NCBI GenBank assembly: GCA_947625515.1
Contig: CANQOO010000004.1
Location: 1 to 64,000 of the forward strand
DNA: 64,000 nucleotides
From: an uncultured Clostridia bacterium
GTDB lineage: Bacteria; Bacillota; Clostridia; Christensenellales; UBA1242
Direction of reading: 5' to 3'
Position 1 is the first letter of the stretch. Every line of letters starts with the position of its first letter. The translations under genes and the position numbers were made by a program. A model generated the notes under the pieces. It ran no database searches. It was not told the origin of the DNA and saw only the letters and a list, made by a program, of their open reading frames with translations. Shown here piece by piece: positions 39,676-46,175 of the stretch.

Positions 39676-39788
39676 ATTTTCCTTGGTTTTTGCCTTTCTT
39701 TGTTAATTTTTGATAAATTTACACGATTTAGTGATTTAGTTCTATATTTTTCCTAATTTTAAGGTGCTTTGAAGTTTTTTGAAACAAC

Positions 39789-40739
39789 TTAAATGCCAAA
39801 AAGTTTTTCCGCGTTTTGGGTTGTTATGCGGCAGACGTCTTCAATGGGAAGACCTTTCAGACGTGCAATTTGGTCGGCAACATACACCACATTTTTCGGC
39901 TCATTTCGCTGACCGCGGAATGGCTCGGGGCTCATGTAAGGGCAATCAGTTTCCAGCAAAATTCGCTCAATCGGCAAATTTTTCACCACCTCTTGAACGG
40001 TTTTCGCGTTTTTAAACGTCACCACTCCCCCAAAAGAGAAAGAAAAGCCCATCGTCATCAACTCTTTTGCACTCTCCAAACTGCCGCTGTAACAGTGCAG
40101 CAGGCTGTTTTTTGGAAGTGGGTGATTTTTGAGAATCTGCAAAGTGTCGCCCATGGCATCACGGCTGTGAACAACAATCGGCTTGTGCAATTTGTTTGCA
40201 AGTTCAATTTGTGCCAAAAAGGCCCATTTTTGCAGGTTTTTTATGTTTTCTTTTTCATTTTCTGTCATCTTTTCGCCAATTTTTTCAACTTTTTTCTTGT
40301 CTAAAAATTCCAAAAAGTGATAGTCCAGCCCAATTTCTCCAATCGCAACAACTTTTGCTTCGCCCGCAATTTTTTCAATTTTGCAAAAATCTTTTTCCAG
40401 TGCATTTCTTGCATTTTGACAAAAATCTTCGTCAAAAATTTCATCGCCGCAAGAAAATTTAGGTGCGTTTTTCTCACATTTTTGCTCCTTTTCCACACCT
40501 TTTGCAACATTTTCTAAAACATCTTCAAAGTCAGCGAGATTTTCCGGATGAATACCTGCGGCAGAGAAAATTCCTTGTTGGTTCTTGGCAAGTTCGAGAG
40601 CATTTTGTGACGAAGAAAGGTCATAACCCGCACAGACAATCTTCTTTACTCCCGCGTCCCTTGCCGCCTCGATTATTGCAGCCTGCTCGGGCAAAAATGC
40701 TGCATCTGTCAAGTGTGCATGACAATCAATAAGTTCCAT
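39789..40739 (-). CDS. tatD: TatD-family metal-dependent DNase
   Basis: 316 residues, about 50 longer than usual. The TIM-barrel metallohydrolase motifs are all present: LIDCHAHLTD, AAGIHPE, AIGEIGLDYH, PIVVHSRDA, LLHCYSGS and LLETDCPYMSPEPFRGQRNEP. Most extra length is at residues 80-125 (KCEKNAPKFSCGDEIF..CQNARNALEKDFCK), a hydrophilic stretch with four cysteines, and at about 148-170. The metal ligands are intact, so activity is expected. No ribosome binding site; the TAAACT -10 box ends 6 nt before the ATG, so the mRNA is probably leaderless. Confidence 0.93.
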   Translation of the reverse strand: MELIDCHAHLTDAAFLPEQAAIIEAARDAGVKKIVCAGYDLSSSQNALELAKNQQGIFSAAGIHPENLADFEDVLENVAKGVEKEQKCEKNAPKFSCGDEIFDEDFCQNARNALEKDFCKIEKIAGEAKVVAIGEIGLDYHFLEFLDKKKVEKIGEKMTENEKENIKNLQKWAFLAQIELANKLHKPIVVHSRDAMGDTLQILKNHPLPKNSLLHCYSGSLESAKELMTMGFSFSFGGVVTFKNAKTVQEVVKNLPIERILLETDCPYMSPEPFRGQRNEPKNVVYVADQIARLKGLPIEDVCRITTQNAEKLFGI

Positions 40740-40745
40740 GCGTTA

Positions 40746-40774
40746 AGTTTAGCAAAATACATCAAAAATGTCAA
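40746..40774 (-). promoter_or_regulatory. leaderless-type promoter of tatD
   Basis: -35 TTGACA (40769-40774, perfect), 17-nt spacer, -10 TAAACT (40746-40751) with TGC upstream, then 6 nt to the ATG. Confidence 0.8.
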
Positions 40775-40873
40775 AGCTTTCATTAAACATTTTGTCGTGT
40801 ATTACTTTTCTTATATCCTTGCGTTTTAAGCATATTTTGTGCTTTTTTCGGCATTTTTCACATAAAATTCTTC

Positions 40874-41458
40874 ATGAACACTTTTTGGGTCATCATGATG
40901 CTGGCAAGCATGTTGGTGCTTTTGGTCGCAAATCCCGCCGCAATGCTATCGGAAATGATTGCCGCCTCGACAGACGCCCTAAAACTTTGCATTGAACTTT
41001 GTGCCGTGTATGCAGTCTGGCTGGGCATTTTGGAGCTTGTTGACGCCAGCGGCTTGGGCGAAAAACTTGCAAAACTGCTCCGGCCACTTATTAAAAGAAT
41101 TTTCAAAGTGGAAGATGAGCAAACTCAGCGGCTGATTGCCATGAATGTCTCCGCCAACATGCTGGGAATTGGGAACGCCGCCACCCCTCTTGGAATTAAA
41201 TCCATGCAGGCACTGGACGACGGCAGCGGCAAGGCAAATTTTGCCATGATTATGCTGATTGTCGTGAACGCGACCTCCATTCAGTTGTTGCCAACAACAG
41301 TCATCGGGCTGCGTGCGGCGGCCGGTTCGGCACATCCGGCGGACATAATTTTGCCCACTCTTCTTGCAACTTTTGTAACGACAGCAACTGGAATTTTGCT
41401 GGTGCATTTAATTCACAATATTTTCACAAAAAATGGCAAAAAACTCGCAAAAAAATGA
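40874..41458 (+). CDS. spmA: spore maturation protein A
   Basis: 194 residues, multi-helix membrane protein of the nucleoside-recognition (Gate) family. ALKLCIELCAVYAVWLGILELVDASGLGEKLAKLLRPLIKRIF and the MNVSANMLGIGNAATPLGIKSMQ motif are characteristic of SpmA. In Bacillus, SpmA and SpmB are needed for full spore-core dehydration. It is followed by spmB after 24 nt. No ribosome binding site; a TAAAAT box (40863-40868) ends 5 nt before the ATG, but its -35 is weak. Confidence 0.92.
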   Translation: MNTFWVIMMLASMLVLLVANPAAMLSEMIAASTDALKLCIELCAVYAVWLGILELVDASGLGEKLAKLLRPLIKRIFKVEDEQTQRLIAMNVSANMLGIGNAATPLGIKSMQALDDGSGKANFAMIMLIVVNATSIQLLPTTVIGLRAAAGSAHPADIILPTLLATFVTTATGILLVHLIHNIFTKNGKKLAKK

Positions 41459-41482
41459 CAAAAACACAAAAAAGGAGGAAAA

Positions 41483-41989
41483 GTGGACGCTTACATCTTG
41501 CCCATCATATTCATCTTTTTGTTTGCATATTGCCTTAAAAAGAAGGTGAACACCTATGACACTTTTGTGAAGGGTGCGAAAGGGGCAATTCCGCTTGTTG
41601 TGGAAATTTTTCCGTATATTGCAACAATTTTAGTTGCCACGACCTTGCTGCGTGTGAGCGGCATAACAAACTTTTTGGCACAAATTTTGTCACCAATTTT
41701 TCACGCTTTGGGCATCCCAAGCGAGTTGGTGGAATTGGTGCTTTTGCGACCTTTCACAGGCAGCGGCAGTTACGGCATCTTGGAAAACATTTTCTCCACC
41801 TACGGGGCGGACAGCTACATCAGCCGCTGTGCGTGCGTGATTATGGGTTGCAGCGAAACAATTTTCTATGTCGCCACAGTTTACCTGAGCCAGACCAAAG
41901 TGAAAAAACTGCTTTACGCCATTCCGGTCGCCCTGTTTTGCAGTTTGATTGGCACAATCGTCGCCTGCCTTGTTTGCAAAATCATGTAA
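41483..41989 (+). CDS. spmB: spore maturation protein B
   Basis: 168 residues starting at a GTG with a perfect AGGAGG site 5 nt upstream. Membrane protein of the same Gate superfamily as SpmA. KKVNTYDTFVKGAKGAIPLVVEIFPYIATILVA and the LLRPFTGSGSYGILENIFSTYGADSYISR motif identify SpmB. It forms an operon with spmA. The pair suggests a spore-forming lineage, though these genes also persist in non-sporulating relatives. Confidence 0.93.
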   Translation: MDAYILPIIFIFLFAYCLKKKVNTYDTFVKGAKGAIPLVVEIFPYIATILVATTLLRVSGITNFLAQILSPIFHALGIPSELVELVLLRPFTGSGSYGILENIFSTYGADSYISRCACVIMGCSETIFYVATVYLSQTKVKKLLYAIPVALFCSLIGTIVACLVCKIM

Positions 41990-42143
41990 AAATAAAATTT
42001 GAAAAATAATAAAATTAAAAACAAATAACAAAATTAATAAATTAATAAAAAAGTCAAAATTTGACAGATAAGTAAAAAAATTACAGTTAAATAAAAAAAG
42101 ATAAAAATTTAAAAGATAAATATAAATAAAAAAAATCTTAAAT

Positions 42144-42905
42144 TTAATTTAAGAAATTTTTTGTGTGGAGAATTTCAAGATAATCTCCGTTTCCTTCGTT
42201 GGTGACAAGATTTGGACGCACTTTCGTGCCAAATTTGCCGTTTTTCACTGCTTTTAAAAAAATTGTTTTAACTTTGCCTTTCCCATTTTCTGTGAAAAAC
42301 AATTCTTTTGTGCAAAGTTGATGCTTTTGAAGGGTGCAAACGAGTTCCGTGCAGCGTTCGGCGGGATAACAAACATAAAAACTGCCGCCGCTTTTCAGCA
42401 TTTTTGCCGCAGCCGCCGCCAACTGCTCGCAAGAAAGCATAACCTCTTCCTTGGCGATTTTGTTTACGTCAGTTTGAGGAAAGTTTGTAGGCTTAAAATA
42501 AGGCGGATTGCAAAAAATAACATCTGCCTTGCCGGCACCGAAATATTTCTCAAAATTTTGCACATCGTCGCATATAATTTCAATTTTCTCGCCAAGTTTG
42601 TTGAGAGTGACATTCCGCTCCGCAAGCTGTGCCATTTGCGGCTGAATTTCAAACGCAACAATTTTTGAAAGGTCGTTTTTCGCCTGAGAAAGAATGGAAA
42701 TCACTCCGCAGCCGGTGCCAATCTCAACCACAAAATCGTTTTTCTTGGCTTGAAGAAAGTTTGCCAAAATCACGCTGTCAGAAGTGAAGCAGTATAGATT
42801 TTTGTTTTGAATAATTTGCAAACCTCCGCATTGAAGATCCTCCAAATTTTCATTTTCAAGCAAAAAAACGCCATTTTTTGCGTTTTTTGTGATATTTTTT
42901 TTCAT
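42144..42905 (-). CDS. trmN6: tRNA1(Val) (adenine37-N6)-methyltransferase family protein
   Basis: 253 residues. DLQCGGLQIIQNKNLYCFTSDSVILANFL is the typical family start. SAM motif I is VVEIGTGCGVISILSQ, and IFCNPPYFKP is the N6-adenine methyltransferase NPPY motif. It is the third gene of holB-ricT-trmN6, the same relative order as holB-yaaT-(yabA)-yabB in Bacillus. AAAGGAC precedes the ATG. The exact tRNA target in this organism is not known. Upstream, 41990-42143 on the 3' side is nearly pure A/T with no gene. Confidence 0.88.
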   Translation of the reverse strand: MKKNITKNAKNGVFLLENENLEDLQCGGLQIIQNKNLYCFTSDSVILANFLQAKKNDFVVEIGTGCGVISILSQAKNDLSKIVAFEIQPQMAQLAERNVTLNKLGEKIEIICDDVQNFEKYFGAGKADVIFCNPPYFKPTNFPQTDVNKIAKEEVMLSCEQLAAAAAKMLKSGGSFYVCYPAERCTELVCTLQKHQLCTKELFFTENGKGKVKTIFLKAVKNGKFGTKVRPNLVTNEGNGDYLEILHTKNFLN

Positions 42906-43029
42906 TTTTGTCCTTTTTAAGTAATCTTACTTAGTAAAAATCATTGCATTTACGCACAAATCAAATTTCAGCATTTCAGGGAAACAATTTCCATGAAAGT
43001 GCAACAATAAAACGCTTATTGATGTTGTG

Positions 43030-43845
43030 TTATTGATGTTTAACTTTAATTTCTTCAAGCGGATAAGTTTTAATTTCGCTCTCCTCGCCGCGGACAAACT
43101 TTACATCCACCGTTCTTTCAAGAAGATTGTTGAAGACAACCGTGCCTTGTCCATCTCTTGTGCTGACTTCTTTCCCGACGTGCGGCATAATTTTGAGAGC
43201 CTCTTGATAGGTCGGGTTTTCATATGCGATGCAGCACATCAATTTCCCGCACAGACCCGAAATGCTGTTTGGGTTGAGCGACAAGCCCTGATTTTTTGCC
43301 ATTTTCATTGAAACATGGTCAAATTCGCCCATATTTTGCACGCAGCAGCACACTTTTCCGCATGGACCAAAGCCGCCCAACATGCGAACCTCGTCCCTGC
43401 TGCCAATTTGGCGAAGTTCCACACGCTTTTTCAGCGTTTCTGCCAATTTTTTGACAAGTTCGCGAAAATCCACCCTGTTTTCGGCGGTGAAATTGATGAT
43501 ATAACGGCTGTTGTCAAAACTTGCCTCCACCTGCACAATCTTCATGTCCAGTCCAAAATCCTTGACAATTTTTTTGACGGTCGGAAACAGTTTTTTTGCT
43601 TCGGCATCAAATTTTTCGGCGTTTTTGACCGTTTTTTCGTCCGCTTTTTTGATGACATTTTTGAGTGGAGCCATCAAACTTTCCGCTTCCACAAGTTCAC
43701 TTTCTTTGATGACCACGCCAAGGTCTTGCCCTTTTTCAGTTTCCACAATAACATAGTCCTGCAAGTGCAAATCCAGTCCATTTGGCGAAAACGGATAGAC
43801 ATGATTGGAGTTTTTAAACTTCACGCCAACAGTTTCTATTTGCAT
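43030..43845 (-). CDS. ricT: PSP1-domain protein RicT (YaaT)
   Basis: 271 residues. The PSP1 domain is recognised by DFRELVKKLAETLKKRVELRQIGSRDEVRMLGGFGPCGK and GLSLNPNSISGLCGKLMCCIAYE. The conserved cysteines (PCGKVCCC, LCGKLMCC) are those that bind an Fe-S cluster in the Bacillus RicA-RicF-RicT complex, which assists RNase Y in mRNA processing and affects sporulation. Its start overlaps the end of holB by 10 nt, so the genes are translationally coupled. Confidence 0.92.
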   Translation of the reverse strand: MQIETVGVKFKNSNHVYPFSPNGLDLHLQDYVIVETEKGQDLGVVIKESELVEAESLMAPLKNVIKKADEKTVKNAEKFDAEAKKLFPTVKKIVKDFGLDMKIVQVEASFDNSRYIINFTAENRVDFRELVKKLAETLKKRVELRQIGSRDEVRMLGGFGPCGKVCCCVQNMGEFDHVSMKMAKNQGLSLNPNSISGLCGKLMCCIAYENPTYQEALKIMPHVGKEVSTRDGQGTVVFNNLLERTVDVKFVRGEESEIKTYPLEEIKVKHQ

Positions 43846-44789
43846 ATATATTTCACCTCCAAGATTTTCAATAAAAAGTTGTCAATCGCGACGGAGAGGT
43901 TGGCATTGAATTCCACCTTTTCGCGAAGCGTGCTGATAAGTTTTGAAATTTCGCACAAAGAGCGAACAGAAAATTCGCTTTCCAAATCTTTCAGTTCGTC
44001 AATGTATGGAGTCAGGCGGCACAAGTTTTCGCTTTCGCACTTAATCTTCACCATGTCCTCAATCGCAAGACACAGCACCTGCAAAATCAAATCTAACTGC
44101 CCGCGATATTCCAAAAACTGGCGAGAGAATTTGATGACCTGCTTCGAATTTTTCATTTCGGTGAAAATTGAGATGGCAAAATTGGTCAAACTTTTTAAAT
44201 CTTCCTGTTTTTCCAATGCCAATGTCTTGCCGATATATCCGCCGCCCAAAACTCTTGCCAGAGGGTCGTCGCAAATTTGAGCAATTTCCTCCGCCGAAAG
44301 TGGCAAAATTTTGATTTTTTTGCATCTGGATTTTATTGTCGGCAGAACTCTGTCCTCGCTGCCCGCACCAATCAAAAAGAACACGTTTGCGGGTGGCTCT
44401 TCCAGCACTTTGAGAAGTTTGTTTTGGGCTTCTTCCGTGGCGTTGTCAAAATTTTCCAACAAAAACACCTTGTTTGGAAGGTTGACCGGCTTGACATAAG
44501 CCTCTGCCACAATTTCGTTGCTGTCCGCCACGACAATGCGGTCGCCTTTTGGATATCTTCGCATGTCCAAATCAACGCCGCTTGCCGCCCGAACATATTG
44601 GGCACTTTTTTCGTTCATAAGTTGATATGTCGGAAATTCCAGCATCAGTGCCGTCAATGTCAGCACAGCCTTTGCAGAAATTTCATCTTCGCAAAAAAAG
44701 AGGATGGCATTTGAAAGGGTGCCATTTTCTTTTTCTGCAACAAGTTCCTTAAAAAAATCCTGCTTTTTGATTATTTCTGTCAAATCCAC
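43836..44789 (-). CDS. holB: DNA polymerase III delta' subunit
   Basis: 317 residues, clamp-loader subunit. There is no Walker A, as is common for delta'. KVFLLENFDNATEEAQNKLLKVLEEPPANVFFLIGAG and LPTIKSRCKKI carry the sensor 1 and SRC motifs shared with DnaX. The C-terminal ~130 residues are helical. The start is a GTG with no ribosome binding site; a TAAAAT box ends 6 nt upstream, so a leaderless mRNA is likely. First gene of the holB-ricT-trmN6 unit. Confidence 0.92.
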   Translation of the reverse strand: MDLTEIIKKQDFFKELVAEKENGTLSNAILFFCEDEISAKAVLTLTALMLEFPTYQLMNEKSAQYVRAASGVDLDMRRYPKGDRIVVADSNEIVAEAYVKPVNLPNKVFLLENFDNATEEAQNKLLKVLEEPPANVFFLIGAGSEDRVLPTIKSRCKKIKILPLSAEEIAQICDDPLARVLGGGYIGKTLALEKQEDLKSLTNFAISIFTEMKNSKQVIKFSRQFLEYRGQLDLILQVLCLAIEDMVKIKCESENLCRLTPYIDELKDLESEFSVRSLCEISKLISTLREKVEFNANLSVAIDNFLLKILEVKYICK

Positions 44790-44795
44790 ATTATG

Positions 44796-44867
44796 ATTTT
44801 ATCACATTCCCCGCAAAAATGCAACAAAGTGCGAAGTCTTCAAATCAAAAATGCAACAAAGTGCGAA
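44796..44867 (-). promoter_or_regulatory. holB leaderless-type promoter within a 32-bp direct repeat
   Basis: -35 TTGCAT (44819-44824), 17-nt spacer, -10 TAAAAT (44796-44801) with TGTGA upstream, then 6 nt to the GTG. The -35 lies in the first copy of a repeat (AATGCAACAAAGTGCGAA) whose second copy starts 32 bp further upstream (44850). The two copies match over about 18-20 bases. Confidence 0.7.
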
Positions 44868-44881
44868 TTATATTTAAAAGA

Positions 44882-44910
44882 AAAGCCCTCGCTTGTCTTG
44901 CGAAGGCTTA
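44882..44910 (-). terminator. terminator downstream of the paralogous membrane-protein pair
   Basis: The stem AAGCC.TCGC / GCGA.GGCTT has one mismatch and is followed by TTTTCTTTT on the minus strand. It lies about 150 nt beyond the stop at 45059; that gap is A/T-rich without a gene. Confidence 0.6.
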
Positions 44911-45058
44911 TGTCCATTATTTTTTGTTTGTTTTCTCGGGACAAACATGTCAAATTGTTTGTTCTGTCAATTTTGCGTGACATGATTGTGTGAAATTGTG
45001 TCAGCAAACTTTTTCAATTTTTTCTGCTTATTTTGCCCGTCTGCAAACTTTTGCAAAA

Positions 45059-45595
45059 TTATTTGCTCTTGCCATCAAGCTCTTGCCTTTTTGCAGCATC
45101 TTGATACTCTTCTTTCACTGCTTCTTGCATTTCTCGACGTTTTCTATCTCCGGTTGGGTCCACAGTCGTTAAAATAGCTGCCGTCGCCCCCGCCATCGCT
45201 CCAACGAAAGCAATGTTGGAGAAAATTGATTTTCGGTCAGCATCCTCTTCAAGCTCATCATATCTTGCGATTTCTTCGTCGCTGCCTTTTGCTTCAACAA
45301 ATTGTTTTTGGTCAATATTTTTAAATCTCAGTCCTTCCAATCCATCAAAATACTCTTCATCGCCAATTCTTCCGTCAAGATAGTCTTGTGACAAGTTGAT
45401 TGCGTCAATCGCTTTGTTTACTTTAACATATCCTTCAAACCCCAAGCTGTCAGCAATCTTCTTTTGCTCCTTTTCTGCGTTATTTACCTCAACCCTGAGT
45501 GTGGTGCCTGCACCCACTCCACCCAGAACGAAAGTAATTCCCAGAACTGCAACAACCTTCAAAAATTTTTCTTTAAATTTTTGATTTTTTTTCAT
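45059..45595 (-). CDS. small membrane protein, paralogue of its upstream neighbour
   Basis: 178 residues. A basic N-terminus, one hydrophobic helix (about 12-31) and a charged soluble middle; a second hydrophobic segment (about 126-145) and a charged tail. The middle (SLGFEGYVKVNKAIDAINLSQDYLDGRIGDEEYFDGLEGL) aligns with the same place in the gene at 45644, including a short G-[ER]-[IL]-x-x-E-[EQ]-[YF] turn that resembles SHOCT modules. AAGGAGGAAAA precedes the ATG, 48 nt after the neighbour's stop, so the two are probably cotranscribed. Function unknown. Confidence 0.7.
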   Translation of the reverse strand: MKKNQKFKEKFLKVVAVLGITFVLGGVGAGTTLRVEVNNAEKEQKKIADSLGFEGYVKVNKAIDAINLSQDYLDGRIGDEEYFDGLEGLRFKNIDQKQFVEAKGSDEEIARYDELEEDADRKSIFSNIAFVGAMAGATAAILTTVDPTGDRKRREMQEAVKEEYQDAAKRQELDGKSK

Positions 45596-45643
45596 TTTTC
45601 CTCCTTAGATATTTTTTAGTTATGCATCAACACATACTGTAAA

Positions 45644-46096
45644 TCAATCTTCCAGTCGTCTTTCTTCTTTAGCGGCATTATGCAACATTGCAGCACCACC
45701 AGCAGCAGCACCAAGTGCACCAGTTGCAAATAGTGCACCCGCACCGTATTCTACCTTTAATTTTTCTTTTGCTTCCTTATAATCCTCAATGGTATATTTG
45801 TTTCCATTAACTTTCACGTATGCGTCTTGGTCATATTCTTTTTTGTTGATTGCTGCAACCTCTTTGCCATACTGCTCAGAAGTCAATTCGCCACGCTGGA
45901 ATTCTTCATTCAGGGCAAGAATTTCGGTGCGGCGATTGTCCTCAACATAATCCGCAAAACCGCATGAATTTGCCTTTTCTCTCATATCCGTCTTTGTGGC
46001 ATATGCAGCAACGCAAGACCCTGCAGTTCCGACATAAAACAACGCAGCCCCTACCAAAAGCCCAATTCCAAAACACTTTTTCGCTTTTAAACTCAT
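45644..46096 (-). CDS. small membrane protein with SHOCT-like motif
   Basis: 150 residues from MSLKAKKCFGIGLLVGAALF; GAGGAG lies 8 nt upstream, so the longer in-frame start at 46153 is rejected. A helix at about 7-30, a soluble middle with SCGFADYVEDNRRTEILALNEEFQRGELTSEQYGKEV, then a Gly/Ala-rich helix (about 118-140) and a charged end. It shares topology and the G-E-L-T-S-E-Q-Y type turn with the downstream gene. Its promoter is a near-perfect TTGACA/TAAAAT pair. Function unknown. Confidence 0.72.
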   Translation of the reverse strand: MSLKAKKCFGIGLLVGAALFYVGTAGSCVAAYATKTDMREKANSCGFADYVEDNRRTEILALNEEFQRGELTSEQYGKEVAAINKKEYDQDAYVKVNGNKYTIEDYKEAKEKLKVEYGAGALFATGALGAAAGGAAMLHNAAKEERRLED

Positions 46097-46137
46097 ATCT
46101 TTTTCTCCTCTTTTGCGATTATTCCGCGTTTTATTTG

Positions 46138-46166
46138 ATTTTATCACACACAATTCTGCTTGTCAA
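46138..46166 (-). promoter_or_regulatory. promoter of the paralogous membrane-protein pair
   Basis: -35 TTGACA (46161-46166), 17-nt spacer, -10 TAAAAT (46138-46143) with TGTGTGA upstream. It starts only a few nucleotides after the P-type ATPase gene ends. Confidence 0.85.
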
Positions 46167-46175
46167 GAGGGAATT

